From Larix kaempferi (taxonomy: Eukaryota; Streptophyta; Pinopsida; Pinales; Pinaceae), in assembly GCA_027924585.1 (NCBI GenBank), contig BSBM01000712.1:3420001-3484000 (forward strand): 64,000 nucleotides of DNA, given 5' to 3'. How positions within the stretch are numbered: the first letter of the stretch is position 1; each line of letters begins with the position of its first letter. Made by a program: the position numbers and the translations under genes. Positions 1-11,443 of the stretch are shown piece after piece. The notes beneath the pieces were generated by a model. The model saw nothing but the letters and a program-made list of their open reading frames with translations, was not told the DNA's origin and made no database searches.

Positions 1-1230
1 TGCTTCATGCCTACAGTTTGGAAACAATATTTTTGGCCGGGGACGAAGAAAAATATTGCTGAATATATTTCAAGATGTATGAAATGTAAACGAGTGATAA
101 AATGAGCATCAATACCCAGTGATTTTTTTTCATCCTTTTCCAATTCCGAAATGGAAATGGGAAATAATTTCCATGGATTTTAGTATAGGTTTTCCAATGA
201 CTATGAAACAATATGATTCTATCATGGTTGTGGTGGATAAATTGTCAAAATAAATACACTTTATACCAATTAAATCCACATATAAAATAGATTCCACTGC
301 AAATATTTTCATGAAGGGAATTTTTGGATTGCATGGATTTCCTAAGGCAATAATTTTATACAAGGATACCAAATTTACTTGAAATTTCTAGAAAAGTATT
401 TTCACAAATTTGGTCACATAGTTGAACTTTAGCACTCCCTACCATCCACAAATCGATGGAGAAACATAAAGAGTAAATAAGGTTCTTGAGGACATGCTTC
501 GCATGTATGTGATGGACAAAGCATCTGAGTGGTAAGATTATATACACTTGGTAGAGTTTGCATATAACAATGAAAAACAAGCTTCATTGGACATGAGTCC
601 ATTTGAAGCTTTGTATGGAATAAAGTACAGGACACCAATGACATGAGATAATCTAGTAAACAAAATTGTACTTGGGATAGAATTACTTAAGGAAATGGAA
701 AAGGAGGTTCAAAAAATTAGGCAGAATTTAAAGGCAACCCAAGATAGACAAAAAAGATATGTGGATGAGAATATAATGCATAGAGAATTCACTGTTCAGG
801 ATCATGTCTACCTTAGAGTGAGGCCAAGGAAGAGTTCATTGAAGCTTGGAAGTTCTTCCAAGTTGCCTCCAAGATATTGTGTTCCATTTGAAGTGCTTAA
901 AAGGATAGGACCAATTGCATATAGAATTGAATTTCCCATTAACACTAGAGCTCATCATGTTTTTTATGCTTATTTGCTTTAGAAATATGCACATGATCCT
1001 AACCATGTGATTGATTGGGATGTGATTCAAGTGGAACCCAATGGATATTTCCAAACCCAGCCACTATGCATCCTAAATAGGAAGGTAGCATTGCTTTGAA
1101 GCCGAGCTATTGGACAGGTAACGGTGCAATGGAAGCACTTTGGTCCCGATGAGGCTATCTGGAAGTTGGATGATTCCATGAAAGAGGCATACCCATTTTT
1201 GTTTTCATTTTGAGGAAACACTGAGGATGG
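1..1230 (+). pseudogene. Gypsy pol 3' end: integrase and chromodomain-like tail, decayed
   Basis: This reads as the C-terminal part of a Ty3/gypsy polyprotein. The zinc-binding N-terminal end of integrase (KQYFWPG, CMKC) lies at 30-105 and the core (SMDFIIGFPM type, then DKLSK) at 170-440. The GxxFE ALYG segment lies at 600-640 and the long C-terminal domain (QNLKATQDRQKRYVDE, HVYLRVRPRKSSLKLGSS) at 690-980. A chromodomain-like end (VQWKHFGPDEAIWKLDD) lies at 1118-1180. Integrase inserts element DNA into the host genome, and the chromodomain-type tail is known to guide it to chromatin. Stops and frameshifts occur throughout; the longest open stretch is 695-982. The same domains recur at 22715-23900. 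Confidence 0.8.
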
Positions 1231-1239
1231 TGTTATTCC

Positions 1240-1253
1240 AAGGGGGAGGGGAT
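1240..1253 (+). other. Polypurine tract of gypsy copy 1
   Basis: The purine run AAGGGGGAGGGGAT lies directly before the LTR start TGTAATAC at 1254. This is the standard position for plus-strand DNA priming. Confidence 0.75.
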
Positions 1254-1629
1254 TGTAATACCCACAATTTTGACTTGGATTGTATTTAATCAAATTTATG
1301 TAAATGATGTAAATATGCTAGTATGGATTCCTAGCGTGAAGCTCAAGGCCAAGGCATGACTAGTGAATGGTAAGGCATGTATGATGTATATATGTTTATT
1401 TGGACCACATGGTTGGATTATCATGCCAATTCAAAATATATGTAAATATTATGTTGGAAAATAATAAAATGGTATAAGATCGTTGTGTAAAGTGCACTAG
1501 AGGGGCTATGATTCCACTGGAGGGAAAGAGGACAGGGAGACTATGGGAAACTAAATCCTATGTTGCCAAGTGTTAACCTTATAAATCATCTAAAATTTTC
1601 CATGTACCTTAAATGAGCCAATTACTTTC
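1254..1629 (+). repeat. Gypsy shared LTR, left part
   Basis: The LTR begins TGTAATAC at 1254 and aligns with 23953-24335. It breaks off at 1629, where the copia LTR begins, and resumes after 17328. The joined length of about 1419 bp matches the intact right LTR (1422 bp). Confidence 0.8.
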
Positions 1630-2212
1630 TGTTAGATTTTCATCATTTAATTGAATAGATCTAGGATCTTAACTGAAAGAACAACATGTACAACATATCA
1701 AGCGTAAGAGACAAGAGACAAGAGACACAAAACATTTCACAGCGGAAAACCAAGAAGGTGAAAAACCCCGCAACTTCCTCAGAGATAGAATAAGCATCAA
1801 TACAAGGATCACCATGATCAAACCCACAAGATAGATATATTTAGCAGCATGCTCCTCCTCCACTTGTGCGCACTCCTCCTCTCTCTCAGTAGTGCGAAGT
1901 GAGTGGATAAGAGAATGTGTAAAATGAGAGAGACACACTCTGTATTTATATACTAACTTTCACTTGACCTTTACTCAACTAGGCCGGTCCCGACTTAACC
2001 ACTTAACATAATACTAATTGGGTCAACCCCACTAGGGTGGTCTAATAACCCATCAAATATAAGTTGTGACACTTGCAATATAACTCGCGACACTTGCAAG
2101 TACACATGAAGACACTTCCAATCATAGGAATAATACATCTCCGTTAGGGATACAACAAAGTACAAATACAATATACAAGGGAATATCTTCCGAAGTTACA
2201 AATACATCAACA
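1630..2212 (-). repeat. 3' LTR of copia element A
   Basis: This 583-bp LTR is 40 bp shorter than its partner. The partner carries an extra partial duplication around 17096-17180, where a segment ending in GGTGGTCTAATAACCC occurs twice. A TATA-like TATATAAATA lies on the minus strand at 1943-1952. Confidence 0.85.
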
Positions 2213-2232
2213 CTCCCTCTTAAATAGGAAGG
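2213..2232 (-). other. Polypurine tract of copia element A
   Basis: On the minus strand the purine-rich stretch ending AAGAGGGAG abuts the LTR start TGTTGATG, as expected for plus-strand priming. Confidence 0.6.
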
Positions 2233-2476
2233 TATTCTCTTGGCACAAGTCTTCAATTCTGGAGTTGGATCATCATCACTGGATCATGGAGCATCATCAT
2301 CATCACTGCTATTGTACCCTACATCTCGATCACTAGGCTATCTCTGAATTCTCCACGTCATAGGAAGTTCTACAGAGCCAACCATTTTTCATGCTGGATG
2401 CAGGCCCACCACCTGTAGGTCTTCATCAACACTGGCCATACTGTGGAATCCTCAGGACTTATTATGTGCATCACAA

Positions 2477-3008
2477 TGCCTCGAAAGAGTCTCCCAGGGT
2501 CCTTTATGCGCCGAAGCATGACCGACAAGATCTCCTAGGTCAACTTACATGTGACCCCCAACACAAAGCCTTGAAAGAGTATCCCAACATCCTTTATGTG
2601 TAGAAGCACGACCGGAAAGATCTCCCAGGTCTACTTACATGTGGTCACCACAAATCCTCAAAAGAGTATCCCAAGATCCTTTATGTGTCGAAGCACGAGC
2701 GACAAGATATCCCAGTTCTACTTACATGTGGTCATGGAAAAACCTCGAAAGAGCATCCCAGGACTAATTACGAGCATACTCCTAAACCTATCGGATCTCC
2801 CAGGGCGCTATTATATGCCATAGGGAAAAACCTCGAAAGAGTATCCCAAGATCCTTTATGTGCCGCAACACGACCGAAAATATCTCCCAGGGAAATATTA
2901 CATGTCCTCCCAAAGCAAAACCTCGAAAGAGTATCCCACGATCCATTATGTGCCGAAGCACGACCGACAAGATATCCCAGGTCAATTTACATGCTCATCT
3001 ACACAACC
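2477..3008. repeat. Minisatellite, six units of about 88 bp, inside copia A
   Basis: Six head-to-tail units start near 2477, 2567, 2656, 2743, 2831 and 2921. Each contains CCTCGAAAGAGTATCCCA, then CTTTATGTG, GAAGCACGACCG and a CTTACATG block. The fourth unit is the most diverged. The array sits between RNase H and the 3' LTR of copia A, a non-coding stretch that tolerates expansion. Confidence 0.85.
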
Positions 3009-3100
3009 TGTCCACGGCCATAGAGTATCAACCTGATACTCACCATACATGATCCTGATGTACATGATCATCCTGATATTCATCATAGCATCATCCTTAT

Positions 3101-3361
3101 GCTTATCATCTAAAGTATCATCTTGATACCCATCACACATGATCATCCTGATCATCGTTCTGATGCATATCATCCAGAGTATCATCTTGATACCCATCAC
3201 ACATGATCATCCTAATCATCATCACTGCATCGCCCTGATGCATATCATCCAGAGTATCATCTTGATACCCATCACACATGATCATCATCACTACATTTCC
3301 CTGATGCATATCATCTAGAGTATCATTTTGATACCCATCACACATGATCATCCTGATCATA
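3101..3361. repeat. Minisatellite, four units of 64-75 bp
   Basis: Units start at 3101, 3165, 3240 and 3306 and share AGTATCATCTTGATACCCAT followed by CACACATGATCATC. Length differences come from variable ATC-rich spacers. The minus-strand frame gives a repetitive peptide (CDGYQDDTLDDMHQ), which I read as a by-product and not a protein. Confidence 0.85.
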
Positions 3362-3504
3362 CAAAGCATCCAAATGATCCATATACAAAGCAGTAACTCG
3401 AGCATCTTCCTGATGCTAATCACACAATGCTTACATCCAAAACTATGGGAAGGATCCTCCTCTCACCATGCTTGGAATGGCTCCTGCAAATGTGTCCCAT
3501 CATT

Positions 3505-4946
3505 TCTTCTTCGAAGTGTCTTCAATTTGAAGAACACCAAGCCTCTCTCCGAAGTACTCAAACTTCACTCTGACTAGTGGTTTTGTCAACACGTCTACAA
3601 CTTGCTCATCCGTCGCAACATATAGGAGATTCGATGCTCCTCTCTGCACCATATCCCTAATATAGTGATATTTGATCTAAATGTGCTTCGACCTTTCATG
3701 GAACACCGGGTTCTCTAACAACTTCACACAAATCTGGTTGTCATAATAGATACATGTAGCATCCAACGAGCAATCAAATAAATCAGACAGTAGGTTCCTC
3801 AGCCATACTGCCTCACAACTAGCTGAACAAGCTACAAAATACTCTGGTTCGGCTCTACTCAGTGCTACGCAGGATTGCTTCCTACTAAACCAAGAGATCA
3901 TACCTGATCCCATACTGAAGCAACACCCTGAAGTGCTCTTCCTATCTGCAGCACTACCTGCCCAATCTGAATCAACATAACCTTCCAGGTTAAACTTTTG
4001 ATTGGTATCATACTTAAGCCCATAATCAATTGTATCATTCAGGTACCTCAGAATATGCTTTACAACAATCAGGTGAACATGTCTAGGATCTGTCAGGAAC
4101 TAGATCAATGTGTTCACTACAAAGCAAATATCTGGTTTTGTGTTCGTTAGGTACATCAAGGACCCAATCATCTTACGATACACCATGAAATCAACTGTCT
4201 CTGATAAAGCATCACTCAATAGATTCAGGTTCGATGCCATAGGTGTGGCCATGGCCTTGCATTCCATCATCTTGAACCGCTTCAGGATATCTACTGCATA
4301 CTTTCCTTGTCCAAGGAATATTCCATTTGCACTCTGCTGCACCTCCATACCTAGAAAGTAAAGCATCATACCCAAGTCCTTCATCTCAAACTCGACAGCA
4401 AGATTCCTCTTCGTATCGCAGTCAACCTATCTTCACTTATCATAAACAAGTCATCCACATACAGTAGGAGTATCACAGGATTTCCTTTCCTCAAACTTGT
4501 AGTAAAGGTTGGAATCCGCTTTACTCTTGGTAAAGGAAAAACTGGACAGAAAGCTATGTATCCTACCGTACCAAGTCCTGGGTGCTTGCTTCAAGCCATA
4601 TAAGGATTTCTTCAATCTGCACACATATGAATCCCTGTCATGTGTCTCAAAACCGAGTGGCTACTCCACATACACTTCCTCTTTGACTACACCATTTCAA
4701 GAAATATGCCTTGACATCCATCTGGTGTATCTTCCACTTCATCACTGTATCCAGAGCAAGTATTGTTCTTATGGAAGTGTATCTGGCTACAGGTGCAAAA
4801 GTTTCTTCATAATCTATCCCCTCTTTCTGGGAGAAGCCACGAGCCACAAACCTTGCCTTGTATTTCTCTATGCTGCCATCTGTAGCATGCTCAATCTTGT
4901 AGATCCAATTTGAAGTCACAACAGACTTCCCTTCTGGTATTTGGAC
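3505..4946 (-). pseudogene. Copia A pol: reverse transcriptase and RNase H, decayed
   Basis: Read on the minus strand from 4946, the hinge and reverse transcriptase start (VQIPEGKSVVTSNWIYKIEH) are followed by KARFVARGFSQKEGIDYEE and MDVKAYFL. An intact YVDD catalytic box lies near 4445-4465 and LYFLGMEVQ near 4340. RNase H follows (SWFSRKQSCVALSRAEPEY, then YYDNQICVKLL, then a KHI end) at 3680-3910. Its tail runs to about 3505. The enzyme would copy element RNA into DNA. Several stops and frameshifts separate the blocks. The frame stops at 4946, at the Tat-like insertion, and resumes at 13806 with the residues that should precede it. Confidence 0.85.
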
Positions 4947-7283
4947 TGTTGGTCTCCTATTATTGGCTGTCCAATACATTATTTTCCAGCATAAAACCTA
5001 TAAGATCACATGATAAATTAGTTTTATTAATGTTTATTTGTGTATGGTTATGCTTTCGTAGAGACCAACGTGGACAAAGGCTTGGTAAGTGATTTTTTTG
5101 GTTATTTTACATTGTTTTATGCATAAATTGGGTTTTTAAATCTCCACATATATATATCCGGTAACCTGATGGCTCGTTATTTCTTTGTGCAGGGTTTTCG
5201 GTGCTCTAGGGCAGGTTCACGTTAGTTGCACCAGTGATTCGGGGGCTTCGATCCACATTTGGGGTGTCTCTTGAGCTTTCATCGCCTTCCAGATGCCTAT
5301 GAAGTTTATTCCGGTGCTGTTTCATGGATTTCCTTCACTCAAAGAGCTGTTACTCTCCATTTTTAGCAGTGTATGGATCTCAAGCAATCTGGCAATGTCA
5401 TTTCCGTCCTTGATCAGGACCCTAATTTCGGGCTCAATTTCTGAACAAACGGTTGGGAATTTTTCAAAACGGTTCGAAACCCACTTCACAAATGGCCCCA
5501 TTTACCCCTAACCGTGGGCAGTTTTCAGAATTTCTGAACGGATGTGGAGAAATCGCTTCTGGAACAGACGTGGTTTTTCCAGATTTTGTGTTGGCCGTTT
5601 TCTGGGTAGTTGCTCAAATCTCTGCATTCTGGGATGGATCTTGTTCATCTATCCATCTATAAATCATCCTTAGGATGGATACTCGAGGGGGAGAAGACTG
5701 TAACACTTTATTTCATCAATAAAATCAGCGTTTATCTCCTTTAAGGTTTTGATTTAAAGCTGGAAGGCGTTGAGGGTAGGGCCCCCTTCAACACCAACCT
5801 CTGGTATTCTAGCATTGTGCATTTTACAGTAATAGATGTAATGGTTTCTTCTTTTGGCAGTGTTTTATGGAATAGTGATGGTTTTGCTTATCTGTGAGTG
5901 GAAATAGAATGCATGCCTGCAGGTTATTAATTAATTGCATTTGCATTTTGATTTAGCACAGAGAATAGACTGAAGAGTGATCTGTAGTTAAGATCTTCCT
6001 TGGTTTTTAATATAAGTTATTTATTAATGGTTAAGGTAGTGATGAAATGTGTGATAGTTTTGATTGGATCCATTATAGAATCGATTTAGTGAGATTGCTA
6101 GTAGATTGAAGTTTTACCTTTCCTTTACCACTAGTATTGAAGTGATCATCGAATGGTTACAGGATTGATTTATAATCCCTCTTGTTATCGAATTTGCAAA
6201 ACTGTAGTATAGATGGAGAAATGGTGTGTATTTCAATTTTCCTTTTGATTTCCAGTATGAATAGTGATATTGGCAAATTGGTAGTGAACTTGATTTTAGT
6301 GCTGTAGAATCAATTTCATAAAGAATAGATTGTATTTTGTATTTCCTTTTTTTTGCTGTAGCACTAGAGTAACTGGTGAATACAGCCATGCTTTCGATTA
6401 TTGAGCTTGCAGAACTATAGGGTATTCTTGCATTGTAGAGTGTGGATTAAAAAGAATTGCAATAGCAAAAGGTTTGAATCTGTTGATTTACCAAACATCT
6501 AGGGTTTATAAATGACTAGATAGGAGTTGGAATTTGGCATTGAACGAAGGGAAAGAGTTATAGTTTACAACGCTGTTTCCTAGGGTTGAACATTAAGCTT
6601 CATAATATATATTTTCTGAATCCTTCCTGAATAGTTCTATTATTCGATGGTGAGCATTTTCTGAAAATTCCAACATTCTGTTATGTGCATTTATAGACAC
6701 AAAACACAAGCATGGTATATCTAGACAGCAGCAGTAAACCAACCTGTCTTTGATGGACTGCTCGTGAACAAGTTAACAGGTTTTATCTCAGCAGTGATTC
6801 CAGGAGTGTTTGTGTGGATTGAAGTATTATACTTGGCAGAGTTACTAATTGGAATTCAGATATATTGAGATCAATTGAGCATGTGCATTTGACAGGTTGA
6901 TTGTTTTGAAAGTAAACTTTAGTTACTGTAGCATTAAGATTGCTGTAGAGACGGGTAATTACTTTAAGAGATTGCTGTAGTCAGGATTTCTTTGAGAGAT
7001 TAGGGCTGTTTCAAAGATTACTGTAGTTACCTTTTGCTATAGGTTGTTGTAGGCAAATTGATTTCTGTTTCTTTATAACAGATTTAGGAGTTCTTAGTAT
7101 AGATCATCCAGGATAGCAATAGTTGCATCTATTTCATTGCTTTGTTTGAAGTAGATTAGCATTTCTGTCAGCACGAGCATTAAAACTGCCTTGCCCGCAC
7201 ATATATTGTAGCAGCTCAAAGTATACGTACCCTGGTTGACAATGAATTGAAGGTAAATTAACTAGTGATAATTTTACCCAACA
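4947..7283 (+). repeat. 5' LTR of the Tat-like element
   Basis: The 2337-bp LTR aligns end to end with 11444-13800. Most differences I noticed are one-base length changes in homopolymer runs, usually one base shorter here. It contains many short CTGTAG motifs in its right half (about 6900-7060). I see no gene in it. Confidence 0.9.
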
Positions 7284-7286
7284 TTT

Positions 7287-7304
7287 TGGCGCCGTTGCCG
7301 GGGA
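7287..7304 (+). other. Primer binding site, tRNA-Asp type
   Basis: TGGCGCCGTTGCCGGGGA starts three bases after the LTR end. It is complementary to the conserved 3' end of plant tRNA-Asp including CCA. This primer is known from Athila/Tat-group gypsy elements. Confidence 0.85.
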
Positions 7305-7758
7305 GTTGCTTCAAGGTAAGCTGGTATTTTGCTCATTTTTTTGAATTTGATTGAGAAGTTCAGGTAGATAGGATCCCTTTTACAGTACACAACAAGGTGG
7401 AGGGGAAACATTAAGACGCAAAGACGAATTCACAATGGGATTCCCATGGTGTAACAGCCTGCCGCATCCACTTTAGTGGGTTACCCCAAATTCTTGTTGT
7501 TTCCTTCTGGTAAGTGTGGTTATTTTTCTTCGCATGTTTGCTTTATTTTATGCAAAAAGTGTGTTTACCTTTCCTGAAAAGAGTGTTTACTTTCCGCAAT
7601 TTAATTTCAAGAGTGTTTCATTTTATGCAAGAGCAGCGTGTAGTCTTGATTAGAATCATTTAAAACACATCTGAATTAAATAAAAATAAAAACTTGGGTG
7701 CTGTAAGAGTCCCAGACATTGATCCTTGTGCGAAACATGAACAAAACAACTGACAGAA

Positions 7759-8283
7759 ATGGATACAGAAGTAACCATCAATTTGGGAAAACTTTCTCAA
7801 ATCCTAGCTGCAGTTGGGAATTCTTCTTATCAGGTAGAACACATCCTGACAGAAGTTAAGAGTTTATCTACATCTCCTGAGATAACAAATGAACCAAAGT
7901 CCCAAGAGCCACAAAAATATATTCCTTGCCAAATTGCAGAGGAAATTGACAACTTGGGTGTTACATTGGATGGAAAGCAGCTGAAAATTGAGGAGGTATC
8001 AGCAAATTCTCTATGTACTTCCGAAATCAATCAATCAGAAGAAGGGGATCTATATGATATGATGAAGGAAGGTGAGTACCAGGACTACTTGGAAAGTTGG
8101 TTCCAAGAGGCAACCAGACTACAACACCATTTCCTCCTTCAACACCTTTTGTTGCAGAAGCAAGTAAGTCAGTTGGTTCTCCTTATCCAGGTAATCATTG
8201 CAATAACTTTTTCGTATATGGATAAAGGTATATTTTTAATTTTACTTCGCACTTGGTTACATTGGAAAAATTCCTATACTTGA
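7759..8283 (+). CDS. Unrecognised 174-codon reading frame inside the Tat-like element
   Basis: This is the longest open frame in the element. The first 115 or so residues look protein-like and acidic (NLGKLSQILAAVG near the start, then EEGDLYDMMKEGEYQDYLESW). After about residue 117 the peptide becomes leucine and glutamine rich. In the next frame over, the same DNA reads proline and serine rich and runs to a splice-donor-like CAG|GTAATC at about 8190. It could therefore be a captured host exon, a gag relic or chance. I recognise no family. It is not near a pol gene, and no matching second copy is in the window. Confidence 0.3.
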   Translation: MDTEVTINLGKLSQILAAVGNSSYQVEHILTEVKSLSTSPEITNEPKSQEPQKYIPCQIAEEIDNLGVTLDGKQLKIEEVSANSLCTSEINQSEEGDLYDMMKEGEYQDYLESWFQEATRLQHHFLLQHLLLQKQVSQLVLLIQVIIAITFSYMDKGIFLILLRTWLHWKNSYT

Positions 8284-9480
8284 ATAGAAATGTTTTCTTT
8301 CTTCTTAAGTAGAATAGGAAAATATGTATATAAATAAAAAAGTTGCATGTTCAGTTTAGAAATTAATGCAACTTCGTTGTTTTTCTTTCTTTTCAATAAA
8401 ATGATAAGATCTTTAACCAGAATTTAGACCTTCTCTCCAGTCCATACTTTCAGAAAATTTATTATAACAGCAGCCCATAGCAAGGAAAAAATGCCAGAAG
8501 GTAATATGAAATTGTGACTGTTGTTTTTAATAATGGTTCTGTAAACATAAGACCAATTGGTGAACAGGTTGCATTTGTGGTAATGGATATTGGTTAAAGA
8601 TATATCACAAACCTCTTTTTAAGCAAGAATTCCTTCATAACATGAATCAGCAATCTGAGCTAGAGCTGGTAGGTGGAGGAATGACTTCATCTCCCACTTC
8701 CTCATAATAACATTCAATAAAATTGTTTTTGTACATATGTACAGGAATTTGTTTTATTAGGTCTCTTTTTAAAAGGGGTGCAGATATTTTTTCAGTAAGG
8801 CTCAGAATGTTTTGAAACCTAAGGGAAGTGTTTTATCACTACTCTATTTCAGCCTTTTGATTATTTTTGCAAAACATTTTTTTAAGGACTGTGTAAATTT
8901 GGGTCAATTTCTGAGTTTCACTGATTTATTGGAATGTCTGCATTAGGTCAATATCTGTGTGTGTCAGATTTTTCAGAACTGTTTTGGCTATTCATAAGAG
9001 TACTTGCCCACCAGGCATTGCCTACATTAATGCTTTAAGCTTCCCAAATATTTTATGTTTATGAACCTATGGGCTGCTAGGACCATTTGATTTGGTTTCA
9101 CACTAGATAGAGAGAGGGAATCGATGTTAGTTACAGCTATGGGCATGAAATTGTTTTTTAAGATAGGCATCATGTTAAAAAGGTGTCCAGGACCGGGCAG
9201 TTTGGGGGTTATTATCTCTTGGCTGTTATAATACTAAACACATATATATATACATTGTCTTTAGCCACTTTATGACTTTCACTTTCTACAGTTACAAAGG
9301 TTAGTTGTTCATATGGGCAAATCTTTACAGGCATATACAAAGAATACTCTTCCAATTCTGGTACCATCCCACTCCTAGATGGTTTTCAGAGCAGCTCCCC
9401 CACTCATCTATGCTTGAGCAAATCATAAATTTTATCTTTAAGATGAAATTGGGACAAGAGCCTCTGATAGAAAAAGGGTG
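8284..9480. other. Tat-like element interior, no gene seen
   Basis: AT-rich sequence with no reading frame I would support. It contains a short TA run at 9241-9252 and no recognisable domain. Confidence 0.6.
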
Positions 9481-9489
9481 TAAGAGGTT

Positions 9490-9675
9490 AACCCGCCGGG
9501 ATACTGAACAGGTCTGCTGGCAGCGGGGTACCGACTTGTGGTATGAACAGGCAAACCCATCAGGGTGCTGAACAGGCCTGTTGGCAATGGGGCATCTGTC
9601 TGGGGAAGAAGCTTCTTAAGATGTTATAGTTACCCCACCGGAGTACTGACCAGGCTTGCCGGCAGTGGGTTCTGA
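9490..9675. repeat. Three dispersed copies of a GC-rich 39-bp motif
   Basis: Copies start near 9490, 9557 and 9634. Each follows the pattern ACCC(G/A)(C/T)C(G/A)GG, then TACTGAACAGG, then CTGGCAG(C/T)GGG. The motif is GC-rich in an AT-rich interior and each copy is partly self-complementary (CCCGCCGG against GCAGCGGG), so it could form small hairpins. Confidence 0.6.
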
Positions 9676-10041
9676 CTCTAATATCTTCTTTAATAGCCTC
9701 ATCTATACTTGTCTATATGAACAACGTATCTATGTGAAGGTAAAAGAGAGGCCATAAGGATGGTTAATTAAAATTTAATAAATTCATTAAAAAATAAAAT
9801 GATAGCCAGTTGATAATCATCTCCAACTGTTCTGCATTTTGGGTTACCTGATTCTAGAAAAAAAAGGGTTTATGCTTGATGCCTTAACATAGCTGAGAAA
9901 TTTAGTACTATTTGTTCCACTACTCAAATTATCCTGTGTGAAGCTGAGTCAAAATGGACCAGTACCCCATTAGCTTCTGTTGATATTTTCCTTGTCCTAT
10001 GGCATATGTCCTGGTGGAAAAAGTTCTGTATGGATGACAAG

Positions 10042-10252
10042 GATGAAGTCTGAATTTCTGATTGTTTGAGTTACGAGTGATTGATGAAGTCTGAATTTCA
10101 GATTGTTTGAGTTACATAGAAACAAGAGTGATTGATGAAGTCTGAATTTCTGATTGTTTGAGTTACGAGTGATTGATGAAGTCTGAATTTCAGATTGTTT
10201 GAGTTACATAGAAATAAGGGTGATTGATTGAGGTCTGCGTTCCTGATTGTTT
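10042..10252. repeat. Higher-order tandem repeat (two 92-bp units of 41+51 bp)
   Basis: The monomer GATGAAGTCTGAATTT, then CTGATTGTTTGAGTTAC, starts at 10042, 10083, 10134 and 10175, with a degenerate fifth at about 10228. Alternating monomers end GAGTGATT or GAAACAAGAGTGATT, so the real duplicated unit is the 92-bp pair. Confidence 0.85.
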
Positions 10253-10859
10253 GTTTTGTATTGTTAATAGAAATATTAGGAGCAGCAGTAAGTTGGAAAT
10301 GAGGTAATTATGCTATAAACTGTTTTGGTCAAACCAATTTTAATTCAGTTTATTTGTTTATCAACTCATTTGAGTGTTGCATATTGGGAAAGTTAATGGT
10401 TTAACATCACTGTGTGAGTGCCTTTACTCGAATAGTACAGCTGCTGCTCAATATGCTGGTAATTACTACTAGGCTGGTAACTTTTGTTTATTTTTATCAA
10501 TTAGAAAGCACTGCTATATTTTACATTGGCTGAAGTACTGGATTAAATACTGAATGAAGTACCGGAATATAAATTTTTTGCAAATTGACATGGCAAAGGT
10601 AAGAAATGCTGATAAAGGTAATGCACATGGCATGATTGGGTAAGTTTTAATTGCTATGTATTGAGGTTTATGGTTATAATTGAATGCTTTTGCCATTACT
10701 AAAAAAGTTGATGAGCTATGAACTATCATAATAACTTTGGCATTCATTTAATTGATACATCACGGTTTTCCTTTCATATTGTTAATTTGGACAATGTTTC
10801 ATCCTTTATTATTGATTGGCAACCTGTAATAAAAATCATAACCTTGTTTTCTTGCAATT

Positions 10860-11145
10860 GGGGTTTTTTAGGTGTGATGAGGTTAGCTGTTCCAATTCAG
10901 CTAATTTATGGAGACTCCTTGATAGTTATTTCATGACTCAATCGACTGTTGGCATTTGATGTTATTTTCTGATGCCTTGGTGCAAAGATATAAGATATTT
11001 GATCCACATGGTTCCTCAAGTGATTTTCAATCACGTTTTCTGGGAGCATAATTCTCTAGTAGCTGGACTTTCCAAGAAGGCCCTGAATTTGGATTTGGGC
11101 CATGGTTACTTCTTTGAGTTTTTGGATGGCAAAGGCCATTAATGA
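10860..11145 (+). pseudogene. RNase H remnant (archaeal-like / LINE-type RNase H)
   Basis: Across two frames the sequence gives GVMRLAVPIQLIYGDSLIVIS, then, about 110 bases later, FWEHNSLVAGLSKKALNLDL and YFFEFLDGKGH before a stop. A GDS motif in a strand-turn, followed by an H/N-x-x-A-x-x-LSKxAL segment, is the signature of the extra RNase H carried by plant Tat LTR elements and by many plant L1 elements. Such enzymes cut RNA in RNA-DNA hybrids. It lies about 300 bp before the 3' LTR, where integrase-proximal coding sequence would end. Frameshifts and stops show it is dead. A LINE origin cannot be excluded. Confidence 0.55.
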
Positions 11146-11427
11146 GGGCTACTTTCTTCTATTTTAGATTCTGAGTTTCTCAGCTTTGTGCCATCAGCTT
11201 TATGTATTTTTCTCATGATTTGTTTTGGATTAAGTCCTTCTGCTAGCAAGTTTTGCTCCTGGAACACTTGATTGTTGATCACCACCGATGTTCATCAGCA
11301 TATCTGACCTGCTAAGTGCGGGAATGATGAGTAAAGTCTGCAAAATCAGACTTTAATTCTATCAGACTTTACTTCGAGTTTCAATTCGTGTTGTATGAGG
11401 TTTTCTTGCATAGGGACATGCAAGATC

Positions 11428-11443
11428 TTTGGGTTGGGGGAGA
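11428..11443 (+). other. Polypurine tract of the Tat-like element
   Basis: TTTGGGTTGGGGGAGA directly precedes the 3' LTR start TGTTGG at 11444. Confidence 0.75.

Noticed and set aside
2477-3008. CRISPR-like array
   Set aside because: Units are contiguous, without unique spacers, and lie inside a plant retrotransposon.
3040-3423. Minus-strand frames giving a repetitive peptide (CDGYQDDTLDDMHQ)
   Set aside because: The frames are simply the open phases of the minisatellite; there is no domain and no start context.
3677-4979. Separate small genes on the minus strand
   Set aside because: The frames are consecutive pieces of one decayed copia pol; the first 15 or so residues of the frame starting at 4979 are LTR sequence.
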